From NCBI GenBank assembly GCA_934546745.1, contig CAKTDV010000007.1:1-64000 (forward strand): a stretch of DNA of 64,000 nt. Direction: 5' to 3'. The stretch comes from an uncultured Desulfovibrio sp. (lineage in GTDB: Bacteria; Desulfobacterota; Desulfovibrionia; Desulfovibrionales; Desulfovibrionaceae). The position numbers were made by a program, and so were the translations under genes. The notes below the pieces were generated by a model, which was not told the DNA's origin, ran no database searches, and saw only the letters and a program-made list of their open reading frames with translations. Shown piece by piece: positions 41,539-49,821 of this stretch (positions within the stretch are counted from its first letter, which is position 1; the number at the start of each line of letters is the position of its first letter).

Positions 41539-42023
41539 GGCGGGAGACGGCGCAACACGGCCGCGAGAGGCGCTTCGGGCATTTCCTGAAGCCCGGCGAG
41601 CGTTGCGGCGTCAACGGGCAGGGCCTCCCATGCCGCGGGAAAGGCCGGTACGGCGCGAAGACGCGCGGCGAACAGCTCCACAAAACAGGGGAGGTCTTCC
41701 CCCGGCGGCAGCAGGGCGATCCTGTGGAGCGAACAGGGGGGAAGGGGCAGGCACGCGAGGAGGTTTTGCGCCGTTACGGCGGCGCTTTCGCCCGCGGGAA
41801 GGGGCGCAAGCGCCGCGACATCCCAGAGATCGCGGCGGCGCACGAGAAAAAACTGGCGTCGCAGACACGGTAACAGGGCGACGGCCCTGTGCGGGAGCCT
41901 CTGGCGCAGGGCCTCGGCACAGGGCATGACAAGCAGGGGCCTGTTGCGGGTATCGACGATTTCAAGCGCGTCCGGCAGGGGCATATCCGGCGCGAAGTCT
42001 TTGTATGGCATGGATGGTGTCAT
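41427..42023 (-). CDS. Degenerate NUDIX-like hypothetical protein
   Basis: A 198-residue protein. ALEIVDTRNRPLLVMPCAEA and LRQRLPHRAVALLPCLRRQF resemble the N-terminus of isopentenyl-diphosphate/NUDIX hydrolases (V.D..N......R...H...LLHRAV...). The NUDIX box G-x5-E-x7-R-E-U-x-E-E is not found, so catalysis is doubtful. The start codon overlaps that of rimI on the other strand (CATG), and the end overlaps the inositol phosphatase gene, both unusual. It may be a fast-evolving regulator or non-enzymatic remnant. Confidence 0.5.
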   Translation of the reverse strand: MTPSMPYKDFAPDMPLPDALEIVDTRNRPLLVMPCAEALRQRLPHRAVALLPCLRRQFFLVRRRDLWDVAALAPLPAGESAAVTAQNLLACLPLPPCSLHRIALLPPGEDLPCFVELFAARLRAVPAFPAAWEALPVDAATLAGLQEMPEAPLAAVLRRLPPQPLRECAPAAAAARHSKPHTSVCTRPLLATTSPPKA

Positions 42024-42507
42024 GGATTCTTCCTGGTATTTCCGGCGGCTTGACGCAGGCGACGCGCCTGCCGTGCATGCCTTGGAGAAAGCCTGTTTTA
42101 CTCTGCCGTGGAGCGAGGGGCAATGCCGCGCCGCCTTCGCCCAGACGGCCTTTGCCGCCTTCGGCCTGGAAGGCGGCGGGGAAGTGAGGGCCTATATTTC
42201 CATCTATGCCGCCGCTGGCGAGATGGAAGTGCTCAACCTGGCCGTGGCGCCGGAGTTGCGCCGCCGGGGCATCGGTTACCGGCTTCTGGCCCTGGCCTTG
42301 CGCGCGGCGGCCAAAATGGGTATGCAGAGAGCTGTTCTGGAAGTGCGGGTAGGCAATGCGCCCGCCCGCCGTCTGTATGAGCGGCATGGCTTTACCGTTG
42401 CCGGGCGGCGCCCCCGCTATTATGCCGATACCGATGAGGACGCTCTTGTCTATGCGCGCTCTCTGGATGATATATCCGATGCGGAGGAAAGGAAAAAGAC
42501 CCTATGA
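42022..42507 (+). CDS. rimI: Ribosomal protein S18-alanine N-acetyltransferase (RimI)
   Basis: A 161-residue GNAT enzyme starting MDSSWYFRRLDAGDAPAVHA. The acetyl-CoA site LAVAPELRRRGIGYRLLALA and the RimI-type C-terminus LEVRVGNAPARRLYERHGFT, then VAGRRPRYYADTDEDALVY, are clear. It acetylates the N-terminus of S18 or a related target. It overlaps tpiA by ATGA. Confidence 0.88.
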   Translation: MDSSWYFRRLDAGDAPAVHALEKACFTLPWSEGQCRAAFAQTAFAAFGLEGGGEVRAYISIYAAAGEMEVLNLAVAPELRRRGIGYRLLALALRAAAKMGMQRAVLEVRVGNAPARRLYERHGFTVAGRRPRYYADTDEDALVYARSLDDISDAEERKKTL

Positions 42508-43253
42508 AGACACTTATCGCCGCTAACTGGAAAATGCACAAGACACGGGCGGAAGCCCGGCGGACGGCGGAAGCCGTCGCGGCGGGCCGTCCCGCGAATG
42601 ACAGGACACTGCTCGTGTTTCCGCCGTTTACGGCCATTGCCGAAGTGGCGGCGGTCTTTGCCGGACATGCCGGGTTCGCTGTGGGCGGTCAGGACGTGTA
42701 TCCCGCCGAGGGAGGGGCCTTTACCGGAGAAATATCCCCGGCCATGCTGCTTGACGCGGGCGCGGGCTGGGTGCTGACGGGGCACTCCGAGCGCCGTCAC
42801 GTGCTGGGTGAAAGCGATGCCTTTACAGGCCGTAAAACGGCCTTTGCCCTGTCCTCCGGACTGAACGTCATGCTGTGCATCGGAGAAACACTGGAGGAAC
42901 GCGAGGCCGGACAGCTGGAGGCCGTGCTGCGCCGCCAGCTCCGCGAAGGTCTGGGGAGCGTGACGGAGGATGCGGTGTTGGCGCGCGTCGCCGTTGCCTA
43001 TGAACCCGTATGGGCCATCGGTACGGGCAAGGTGGCGGGCGGTGCCGAGGTCCTGGAGGCCCATGCGCTGGCACGCCGCCTTTTGACGGAACTGGCCGGT
43101 GGCGCGGCGGATCGTATTCCTCTGCTGTACGGGGGCAGCGTCACGCCCGCCAATGCCTCCTCCCTGCTCTCCCTTGACAATGTCAATGGTCTTCTGATAG
43201 GCGGAGCCTCTTTGGAGGCGGAAAGCTTTTTGCGCATTGCCGGGGCCGCATAG
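42504..43253 (+). CDS. tpiA: Triosephosphate isomerase
   Basis: A 249-residue TIM barrel. The active-site residues are present: Lys in IAANWKMHKT, His in WVLTGHSERRHVLGE, Glu in VAYEPVWAIGTGKVAGGA, and the phosphate loop LLYGGSVTPANASSLL with GLLIGGASLEAESF. It interconverts dihydroxyacetone phosphate and glyceraldehyde 3-phosphate, linking the glp products to glycolysis. It is translationally coupled to rimI. Confidence 0.95.
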   Translation: MKTLIAANWKMHKTRAEARRTAEAVAAGRPANDRTLLVFPPFTAIAEVAAVFAGHAGFAVGGQDVYPAEGGAFTGEISPAMLLDAGAGWVLTGHSERRHVLGESDAFTGRKTAFALSSGLNVMLCIGETLEEREAGQLEAVLRRQLREGLGSVTEDAVLARVAVAYEPVWAIGTGKVAGGAEVLEAHALARRLLTELAGGAADRIPLLYGGSVTPANASSLLSLDNVNGLLIGGASLEAESFLRIAGAA

Positions 43254-43345
43254 AGCGGAATACTCTGGCCATGCCGCCGGCGGCGCGTTAGGCAACGGGC
43301 GTTTCGCCGGCACGTCTCATTTTTTGTCCTCTGACGGGAGTTGTC

Positions 43346-43699
43346 GTGGAAACTCTGATTCTCACCCTGCATATTATCGTGTGCGTGCTTCTTGTCGTTC
43401 TGATACTGCTTCAGGCAGGCAAGGAAGGCATGGGCGTCATTTTCGGCGGCGGCAATTCGTCCGTCTTTGGCAGCGGCGGCGCCGGCGGCATTCTGGCAAA
43501 AATGACCGCATTCATGGCTGTTGTGTTTGTGATTACCTGCCTGAGCTATACCTATGTGACAAGTCCGCGCATCGCCGCTCCCAAGTCTTCCGTGATTGGT
43601 GTGGACTGGGTTGCGCCCGCCGCTCCCGCAACGGAGGAGCCGTCTGGGCAACCGTCCGCCGCGCCTGCCGTGGAAGAGGCTCCCTCGGAGAACAGGTAG
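43346..43699 (+). CDS. secG: Preprotein translocase subunit SecG
   Basis: A 117-residue protein with two membrane helices: LILTLHIIVCVLLVVLILLQ at the start and ILAKMTAFMAVVFVITCLSY. The conserved loop GKEGMGVIFGGGNSSVFGSG lies between them. The C-terminal 45 residues are an Ala/Pro/Glu-rich tail, as in delta-type Proteobacteria. It assists SecYE-SecA protein export. It lies 92 bases after tpiA, the usual neighbour. Confidence 0.93.
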   Translation: METLILTLHIIVCVLLVVLILLQAGKEGMGVIFGGGNSSVFGSGGAGGILAKMTAFMAVVFVITCLSYTYVTSPRIAAPKSSVIGVDWVAPAAPATEEPSGQPSAAPAVEEAPSENR

Positions 43700-43712
43700 C
43701 GTTCTTCATCCA

Positions 43713-43732
43713 CCTCTCCCTCTAGGGAGAGG
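43713..43732 (+). repeat. REP-like palindrome after secG
   Basis: CCTCTCCC-TCTA-GGGAGAGG, followed by CAGGCCG. No T-run is present. It resembles palindromes at 45419, 54907 and 60821. Confidence 0.5.
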
Positions 43733-43907
43733 CAGGCCGCGCGACCCCTCACCGTCGGGTGTGGTGCCGGTCGGCGGATGGGGCGACCGCGGATTGAAAC
43801 ATTTTGGAATTTCCGTGCCGCGGCTTGCCGCGGCCTTTTCTTTGACGCTTGCGCGATCGCGTGTTTGCGTGGCGGGCCGTCCGCGCGGGCTGCTTTTGGA
43901 GGCCGGT

Positions 43908-44828
43908 ATGGCGGACGCACATCCTCCGTTTTCTGAAAATCCTTTCCGATTGCTGGACAGGGCGCGTTTTCCGCAAAAGAAAGAACGCGCCGCACCCGTC
44001 CCCCGGCGGGGTAACCGGGCGTCCCGTCATGCGTCCCTTGTTCCTGACGGCGGAGAAGACGCCGAACTGTTTCTGGCCATGATGCGGGGGGCGGAAATAC
44101 GACCACACCGCAAAATCGCCGGCATGCCCGGTGTAACGCTGGCTGACTGTGTGCCATTGCCCTCCTCGGGAAAAGTGAAAAAGGGAAAAAAGCGGAAGAA
44201 AGAGAACCGCATGGCGGATCAGCCCGCACCGCGGGCGCCGCGGCGGGATTCGGGGGACGGCGACAGCGCCTTGTTTCTGGACGCCATGAAGGGAGTCTCG
44301 CCGCTTCAGGGCGGGGGGCGCGACGTGCCGCTTGCCGTGGAACCTTCCGCCGCCGCGCCCGAGGCGGGAGAAGCGTCGCTTCAGGATTTCATGGATGGAA
44401 AGCTGGAATTTGCCCTCTCCTTTACCGGCGAATACCTTGAAGGGCATGTGGTGGGTCTTGATCCCATGATCATGAATAAATTGCGTGAGGGATCCCTCAG
44501 CCCGGAAGCGCATCTTGATTTGCATGGCCTGAATGTGCAGTGCGCCTTTGAGGCGTTGCGGGGATTTTTGCGCGGCAGCTGGTACCGGGGATTGCGCGTG
44601 ATTCTGCTGGTACCGGGACGCGGACGCAACTCACCGGACGGCATCGGCATTTTGCGCAGCAAGGTGCAGTCATGGCTGACGCAGGATCCTTTCAAGCGCG
44701 TTGTGCTGGCGTTTTGCACGGCGCAACCGTACGACGGCGGCCCGGGGAGCGTGTATGTGCTGTTGCGGAAATACAGAAAAAAAGGGCGCGTCTATTGGGA
44801 GCGGCTGCCCGCGGATGCGGATCTCTGA
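43908..44828 (+). CDS. Smr-domain protein (MutS2 C-terminal type)
   Basis: ATG 43908 follows TTGGAGG, giving 306 residues. The N-terminal half is charged and low-complexity, with two 'ELFLAMMRG'-like repeats (EDAELFLAMMRGAEIRPHRK, DSALFLDAMKGVSPLQGG). The C-terminal Smr domain reads AHLDLHGLNVQCAFEALRGF and VILLVPGRGRNSPDGIGILR (LDLHG...H/R-G-x-G), followed by VVLAFCTAQPYDGGPGSVYV. Smr domains nick or bind nucleic acids; this DUF1-like stand-alone form is found widely. Longer starts within secG are rejected. Confidence 0.85.
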   Translation: MADAHPPFSENPFRLLDRARFPQKKERAAPVPRRGNRASRHASLVPDGGEDAELFLAMMRGAEIRPHRKIAGMPGVTLADCVPLPSSGKVKKGKKRKKENRMADQPAPRAPRRDSGDGDSALFLDAMKGVSPLQGGGRDVPLAVEPSAAAPEAGEASLQDFMDGKLEFALSFTGEYLEGHVVGLDPMIMNKLREGSLSPEAHLDLHGLNVQCAFEALRGFLRGSWYRGLRVILLVPGRGRNSPDGIGILRSKVQSWLTQDPFKRVVLAFCTAQPYDGGPGSVYVLLRKYRKKGRVYWERLPADADL

Positions 44829-44975
44829 CTTGCCATATGCTGACGGCTGGGCTAGAGTGAACAGTGACGGCGGCCCGTTGGCTGTGTGCCTGCGCGGAGA
44901 GGAGACCGGCGTTTTTCTGGACATAACCCTTTCAAAAGCGCCATGCTCCCGTGCGCGGGCAAAGGAGTCTGTAAC

Positions 44976-45401
44976 GTGAGAAAACGTGCTGGAAGTCTGT
45001 TGATCGCCCTGGCGCTCCTGTCGGGCGCGTCGCTTGTGGGCGCGCAGGAAGAGGTTGACCGCAATGGAGATCCCATTGCGCGGCTGACGGGCGAAGTCTG
45101 GAGGAAGACCAGCCCAGACAATAAGGCCGCCTTTCTTTTCGGTCTGGATACGGCCATTGCCGTGGAGTATGCCGTTAACGGCAAGTTGACGGAAGCCGCC
45201 GCGTCAGGAGGAAAGACGCCTGTTTCGACGCTCTCGCCCTTTGAGAAGGCATGGACCAGCGCCTTCAGGAACACGCCCCGCAGCCAGATTATTCAGGAAG
45301 TGGATGACTGGTATGCCGCGAATCCCGGCGACAGGGCGCGTCCGGTCATGGACGTCCTCTGGTATCAGGTGATTCAGCCCCGTCTGGCTTCCCTGAAGTA
45401 G
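44976..45401 (+). CDS. Secreted hypothetical protein
   Basis: GTG 44976 after AAAGGAG opens a 141-residue protein with a signal peptide (KRAGSLLIALALLSGASLVG, cut near AQEE). The mature part (DKAAFLFGLDTAIAVEY-like NKAAFLFGLDTAIAVEYAVN, FEKAWTSAFRNTPRSQIIQE, VDDWYAANPGDRARPVMDVL) suits a small periplasmic helical protein. It is not assigned to a known family. Confidence 0.7.
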   Translation: MRKRAGSLLIALALLSGASLVGAQEEVDRNGDPIARLTGEVWRKTSPDNKAAFLFGLDTAIAVEYAVNGKLTEAAASGGKTPVSTLSPFEKAWTSAFRNTPRSQIIQEVDDWYAANPGDRARPVMDVLWYQVIQPRLASLK

Positions 45402-45418
45402 TCCGTGGTTGAGCTCTT

Positions 45419-45435
45419 CCCTTTCAAAGGGAAAG
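45419..45435 (+). repeat. REP-like palindrome with downstream T-run
   Basis: TTCCCTTTCAAAGGGAA, then AGGCTGTTTTT. It may work as a terminator for the secreted-protein gene, and it shares the AAGGCTG flank with the repeated leader elements. Confidence 0.5.
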
Positions 45436-45481
45436 GCTGTTTTTCCGTGGCGGGCGTGTCCTGCCCGATGGAGGATCTCCC

Positions 45482-45727
45482 ATGAAAAAAATGTTGACTA
45501 TCGCTCTTGCCATGATGCTTTGCGCGGGTGCATTCGGCTGCACCAATATGAGTAAAACCCAGCAGGGCGTTGCCAGCGGCGCGGCTATGGGCGCACTGGG
45601 TGGGGCGGGTATCGCGGCCATTTCCGGCGGTTCCGCGGGATGGGGCGCCCTCGCGGGCGGCGCCGCTGGCGCGCTGGCGGGCGGCATTGTCGGCAATTCG
45701 CAGGAAGGCCACCGCCATCACCGCTAG
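45482..45727 (+). CDS. Glycine-zipper lipoprotein
   Basis: An 81-residue protein with a lipobox: MKKMLTIALAMMLCAGAFGC, where the last Cys (residue 20) is the lipidation site. The mature part is a glycine zipper (VASGAAMGALGGAGIAAISG, GGAAGALAGGIVGNSQEG) ending HRHHR. Such small lipoproteins (YMGG/OsmB-like) sit in the outer membrane and stabilise the envelope. Confidence 0.85.
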   Translation: MKKMLTIALAMMLCAGAFGCTNMSKTQQGVASGAAMGALGGAGIAAISGGSAGWGALAGGAAGALAGGIVGNSQEGHRHHR

Positions 45728-45775
45728 AGGCTGTGGGCATCCACCCCTGTTTGGAATATCCTGTCTGATCTTCTG

Positions 45776-45815
45776 ATCGGAAGGGAAATCCTGTCCGGTG
45801 GATTTCCCTTCCGAT
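45776..45815 (+). other. Long perfect hairpin upstream of the ABC importer
   Basis: ATCGGAAGGGAAATCC (45776-45791) and GGATTTCCCTTCCGAT (45800-45815) form a 16-bp stem with loop TGTCCGGT. It lies 17 bases before the permease start, without a T-run. It may end the lipoprotein transcript or control the importer. Confidence 0.6.
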
Positions 45816-45831
45816 ACCACACCCCTCTTCC

Positions 45832-46872
45832 ATGCCACCCATGACGGACAGCTTTCTTTCTTCCAAAAGTGCTGTTGCGGTGCTGATTGGCGTTTTTCTT
45901 CTCTGTCTTGTTTCGTTGCCGCTTTCCTGTCTGCCCGGTCCCGCCGGAATAGCCCCGCGTGACGTTCTGGCGGCCTTTGCCACCCCCTTGGGAGTTGGCG
46001 CTGTCTCCCCGGAAACATCGCTTGTCGTTCTGCACATCCGCTTGTCCCGCGCCTGCATAGCCCTGTTGTGCGGCGGCGCTCTGGCAACGGCGGGCGTGGC
46101 CTTGCAGGGAGTCCTGCGCAATCCGCTGGCGGATCCCTTTACGCTTGGCATTTCCGCTGGCGCGGCCTGTGGCGCCAGCATAGCCATTGCGTTCGGCGCG
46201 CCTCTGGCCTTTGCCCTTGGGGTCAGCGGCGCAAGCCTGATTTCCGGCGGCGCGCTGTTCGGCGCGCTGCTGGCCCTTGGCGGCGCGCTCTGGCTCGGAC
46301 GCGGCGGCGGTTTCAGCCGCGAAGGCGTCATTCTTGGCGGTATCGCCGTCGCGGCCTTTCTCGGCGCGGTGGTGGCGCTGGTCAAGGTATTGAATGAGGA
46401 ATCGGTGACGAGCATCGTCTTCTGGATTATGGGCAGTTTGCAGGGGCGCGGCTGGGATGCCCTGCCTCTGCTGCTGGCAACCGTTCTTCCGGGCCTCTGC
46501 TGCGTCGCCTGCTGCTGGCGGGCGCTGGATGTGCTGGGGCTTGGCGATGAGCAGGCCGCCCAGACCGGCCTTGCCGTGGGGCGGATCCGTCTCCTCCTCC
46601 TGCTCGGTGCCAGCGGCATGACGGCAGGGTGCGTGGCCGTGACCGGCGTGATCGGTTTTGTGGGCCTTGTGGCGCCGCATATCCTGCGGCTCTGGCTCGG
46701 CGTCGGGCATGGCCCGTTGCTGATCGGCGCGTTTTTTGGCGGCGGCCTGCTGCTTCTCTGGGCGGACGTGGCGGCGCGTTCCCTGCTTGGCGGCGGGATG
46801 GAACTGCCGGTAGGCGTTGTGACGGCCCTGCTTGGCGGGCCCTTTTTTGCCTTTCTTGTCAGGCGCCGTTAG
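45832..46872 (+). CDS. FecCD-family ABC transporter permease (iron/corrinoid)
   Basis: A 346-residue protein with about nine or ten membrane helices. FecCD signatures: VVLHIRLSRACIALLCGGAL, ATAGVALQGVLRNPLADPFT, LGISAGAACGASIAIAFGAP and VTGVIGFVGLVAPHILRLWL (coupling to the ATPase). It moves siderophore, haem or cobalamin across the inner membrane together with the next two genes. The exact substrate cannot be decided from sequence. Confidence 0.88.
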   Translation: MPPMTDSFLSSKSAVAVLIGVFLLCLVSLPLSCLPGPAGIAPRDVLAAFATPLGVGAVSPETSLVVLHIRLSRACIALLCGGALATAGVALQGVLRNPLADPFTLGISAGAACGASIAIAFGAPLAFALGVSGASLISGGALFGALLALGGALWLGRGGGFSREGVILGGIAVAAFLGAVVALVKVLNEESVTSIVFWIMGSLQGRGWDALPLLLATVLPGLCCVACCWRALDVLGLGDEQAAQTGLAVGRIRLLLLLGASGMTAGCVAVTGVIGFVGLVAPHILRLWLGVGHGPLLIGAFFGGGLLLLWADVAARSLLGGGMELPVGVVTALLGGPFFAFLVRRR

Positions 46873-47044
46873 CGCTGCTTCCTGAGCTACGTCATCCTCT
46901 GGCGGACGCCCAGCCACAGGGAAAAGCGCCGTGTGTAGGGCAGCGCCGCCTTTGAAAGTGAGATAGTTCAAAAGCGGCCCGCTCCAGAGCGGTGTGCTTT
47001 TGGCCGTGACACAAGAGCGGGCGCAAGGGAGGTGTCTGGAAGTC

Positions 47045-47914
47045 ATGCTGACGGAGGAAGCTGCACGCGATGTCGCGCTGCTGGATGCCGTGGGCATTCA
47101 CGCCGCCTATGGCGCGCGCACGGTTCTGCGCGGCGTGTGCCTGCGGGTGACTCGTGGCGAGACGGTCGCCTTGCTGGGCTGTAACGGCAGTGGCAAGACG
47201 ACGCTCTTGCGTGTTCTTTCCGGTCAGCTTACGCCCGCGCGCGGTCATGTGACGTTGTCCGGCCAGCCGCTTGTCCGTCTGCGCCCCAGGGAGAGGGCGC
47301 ATCGCCTTGCCGTACTTGCGCAGCGACCGCTTTTTCTTCCCGACATGCCGGTGCGGGATTTTGTTCTGCTGGGGCGCTATGCGCGTCTTTCCTGGTGGGG
47401 TGTCTACAGCGCCGTGGATCGCGGGGCCGCTGAGGCGGCTCTGGAGGAAGTGGGGGCCGCTGAGCTGGCATGCCGCCGTATGCGGGAACTGTCCGGCGGT
47501 GAGGTGCAGCGTGTGGCGCTGGCCAGGACACTGGCCCAGGAAACGCCGCTGCTGTTGCTTGACGAGCTTTCGGCGGCCCTTGACGCCGCGCGGGCCGTGG
47601 CGCTCTTTGACGTGCTGGAGCGCCGCCGCAGGCGCGGGGCGGCCATCGTTATGGCCATACATGATTGCAGTCTTGCCGCGCTCTATGCCACACGTCTTGT
47701 GGGGCTCCGCAAGGGCGGCATCCTTTTTGACGGGGCTGTGCCCCGTGTTTTTACGGAGGAGAATCTTGCCATCCTTTATGGAACGCCCATGCGCGTTGTC
47801 ATCCATCCCGGCAATGGTCTGCCGCAAGCCCTTCTGGCGCGTACTTGCGGCCCTTTTGCCACTGTTGACGCTGCCGCCGTTACCAGCGGCGGCAGCGTCC
47901 CCCGTTTCCCTTGA
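47045..47914 (+). CDS. ABC transporter ATPase (iron/corrinoid importer)
   Basis: A 289-residue ATPase taken from ATG 47045. Walker A VALLGCNGSGKTTLLRVLSG, signature MRELSGGEVQRVALARTLAQ, Walker B LLLLDELSAALDAARAVALF (Leu replaces the usual Pro after D-E), and the H-loop AIVMAIHDCSLAALYATRLV are present. It powers the FecCD permease. Its end overlaps the binding-protein gene by 101 bases, which is long. Confidence 0.9.
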   Translation: MLTEEAARDVALLDAVGIHAAYGARTVLRGVCLRVTRGETVALLGCNGSGKTTLLRVLSGQLTPARGHVTLSGQPLVRLRPRERAHRLAVLAQRPLFLPDMPVRDFVLLGRYARLSWWGVYSAVDRGAAEAALEEVGAAELACRRMRELSGGEVQRVALARTLAQETPLLLLDELSAALDAARAVALFDVLERRRRRGAAIVMAIHDCSLAALYATRLVGLRKGGILFDGAVPRVFTEENLAILYGTPMRVVIHPGNGLPQALLARTCGPFATVDAAAVTSGGSVPRFP

Positions 47915-48716
47915 CGACGGCCGGGGGCATGCCGTAACGCTGCAAGGTCCCGCGCGGCGTATTGTGCCGCTCTACGCGGCCTTCAGCGGCATTGTGTCCG
48001 CTCTTGGCGCGGAGGAAACCCTCGTGGCCCGTACCGTGGCGGATCGGGATTCCGCGCGCGGCTCCCTGCCGGTTGTGGGAACGCACATGGCCCCCAACAT
48101 TGAGCGCATCGCCGCGCTGCGTCCGGACATCGTGCTGCAGCTGGTCGGCCGCAAGGAGGCCGCACGCCAGTCGGATGCCTTGCGCGCGCTGGGTATTCCC
48201 GTGCTGGATCTGGAAATGTCGTCTTTTGAGGATCTTTTTGCCGTGACGCGTCTTCTGGGGCGGCTGCTCGACAGAAAGGACGAGGCCGAAGCGCTGTGCG
48301 CGCGGTGGCGGACGCGCCTTGATGCCGTCGCCGCTTCCCTGGCTGGCGTCGCGCCTGTGCGCGTCTTCTATGAAGTGCGGTACCCCAACCTGCTGGCGGC
48401 AGGGCGTGACAGCATTGTGAACGACATCATTGAGCGTGCCGGTGGCGTCAATGTCGTCTCCCAGGCGCGCAAGCTCGTCCGCTTCAATGAGGAGGCGCTC
48501 CTTGTGGCCGCCCCGGAAGCCTATATTCTGCAACGCGGTCCCATGAATCCCGCCCCGCAGCCTCCGGAACAGAGAGCGCACTTTCAGGGGTTGAAGGCCG
48601 TGCGGCAAGGTCGCGTTCTTGTCGTCGAGGAGGAACGCTTTGCCCGTCCCGGCCCGGCGTCCGTTGATGCCGTGGAAGAGCTGGCGCGCTGGCTGCACGG
48701 GAAGCGGGACCGTTAG
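47814..48716 (+). CDS. Periplasmic substrate-binding protein (BtuF/FhuD class)
   Basis: A 300-residue protein with a signal peptide (KPFWRVLAALLPLLTLPPLP, cut near AAAA). Fold class III binding-protein segments: VTLQGPARRIVPLYAAFSGI, VSALGAEETLVART, IERIAALRPDIVLQLVGR and NVVSQARKLVRFNEEALLVA. It delivers substrate to the FecCD/ATPase pair. The start lies inside the ATPase gene with a weak ribosome site, implying coupled translation. Confidence 0.85.
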   Translation: MVCRKPFWRVLAALLPLLTLPPLPAAAASPVSLDDGRGHAVTLQGPARRIVPLYAAFSGIVSALGAEETLVARTVADRDSARGSLPVVGTHMAPNIERIAALRPDIVLQLVGRKEAARQSDALRALGIPVLDLEMSSFEDLFAVTRLLGRLLDRKDEAEALCARWRTRLDAVAASLAGVAPVRVFYEVRYPNLLAAGRDSIVNDIIERAGGVNVVSQARKLVRFNEEALLVAAPEAYILQRGPMNPAPQPPEQRAHFQGLKAVRQGRVLVVEEERFARPGPASVDAVEELARWLHGKRDR

Positions 48717-48743
48717 AGAGCGGTGGCATGTTGTCAACGTGAG

Positions 48744-48755
48744 CCGCCCGGGCGG
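48744..48755. terminator. Palindrome between convergent transcripts
   Basis: CCGCCCGGGCGG lies in the 51-bp gap between the binding-protein gene (plus) and hypE (minus). It could end both, though no T-run is seen. Confidence 0.4.
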
Positions 48756-48767
48756 TGTGGAAAGGCG

Positions 48768-49775
48768 CTAGCAGATTCTGGGAAGCTGGGCTCCTTCAAG
48801 CATACCGAGCAGACGCTGGCCGCCGATGGGCGTCGTGAGAAGAACGCGCGCGTCGCCTTGTTCGACATGGCCGATAAGCGCGGCTTCCTTGCCAAAGGGG
48901 CTCTGCCGCATGGCTTCCAGAGCCGTGGCGGCATGGGCGGCCGGCAGAATGCAGAGACATTTGCCCTCATTGGCGAGATAGAGAGGGTCGAGTCCAAGGA
49001 AGGAACACCCTGCGCGCACGGATTCATGAACGGGGATCGCCTCTTCCTCAAGAACGATGCTGACGCCGGATTGCTGGGCAATCTCGTTCAGTGTGGTCGC
49101 CAGCCCGCCGCGTGTGGGATCGCGCAGGACATGCACGTCACTGGCGGCATGAAGGACGTGCCGCACCATATCGTTGAGCGGCGCGGAGTCGGACTGGACA
49201 TCGGAAAGGAAGGAGAGCCCCTCTCTGTGGGCCATGACGGTCAGCCCATGATCACCCACAGCGCCGCTGACAAGGACGGCGTCTCCGGGTGTGGCACGGC
49301 ATCCGGAAGGCGCGGGGTCGGCGGTGACGACGCCGATTCCCGTGGTGTTGATGAAGATCCCGTCACAGGCGCCGCGCTGGACGACCTTGGTATCGCCGGT
49401 GACAATCTGGACGCCCGCGCTTCTGGCGGCGCTGGCCATGTCCCTGACAACGCGCTCCAGGGTTTCCATGGGCAGGCCTTCCTCAAGAATAAAGGCGCAG
49501 CTCAGAAATTGGGGCCGCGCGCCCAGCATGGCGACGTCGTTGACGGTGCCGTGGACGGCAAGCGTGCCGATGCTGCCGCCGGGGAAAAAGAGCGGCGTGA
49601 CGGTGTAGGAATCGGTGCTCATGGCAAGCGGACCCCGCATGTCCAGTTCCAGCAGGGCGGCGTCATCCATGCGATCCAGAAGTGGATTGGAAAAATGGCG
49701 CTGAAAGCAGTTGGCAATGAGGCGTTGCGATGCGCGGCCGCCGCTGCCCGCATCAAGAAGAATGCATTCTGTCAT
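48768..49775 (-). CDS. hypE: Hydrogenase maturation protein HypE
   Basis: A 335-residue protein of the AIR-synthase/ThiL fold: ILLDAGSGGRASQRLIANCF, MSTDSYTVTPLFFPGGSIGT, IVTGDTKVVQRGACDGIFIN, LRDPTRGGLATTLNEIAQQS and the C-terminal PRIC. The terminal Cys is carbamoylated and dehydrated to a thiocyanate that supplies the CN ligands of NiFe hydrogenase. It follows hypD by 46 bases in the usual order. Confidence 0.95.
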   Translation of the reverse strand: MTECILLDAGSGGRASQRLIANCFQRHFSNPLLDRMDDAALLELDMRGPLAMSTDSYTVTPLFFPGGSIGTLAVHGTVNDVAMLGARPQFLSCAFILEEGLPMETLERVVRDMASAARSAGVQIVTGDTKVVQRGACDGIFINTTGIGVVTADPAPSGCRATPGDAVLVSGAVGDHGLTVMAHREGLSFLSDVQSDSAPLNDMVRHVLHAASDVHVLRDPTRGGLATTLNEIAQQSGVSIVLEEEAIPVHESVRAGCSFLGLDPLYLANEGKCLCILPAAHAATALEAMRQSPFGKEAALIGHVEQGDARVLLTTPIGGQRLLGMLEGAQLPRIC

Positions 49776-49821
49776 GGCTGTCCGGTTCCTGGGATGGTTG
49801 CGTGTGGTATGGGGGCGGGCG

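Noticed and set aside
43596..43907. An N-terminally longer Smr protein starting inside secG
   Set aside because: The extra part is read out of frame through secG and the palindrome; ATG 43908 has a strong ribosome site.
45728..45831. Cobalamin riboswitch before the FecCD permease
   Set aside because: I could not find the conserved B12-box-like core, and the gap is too short for the usual fold; only a simple hairpin is visible.
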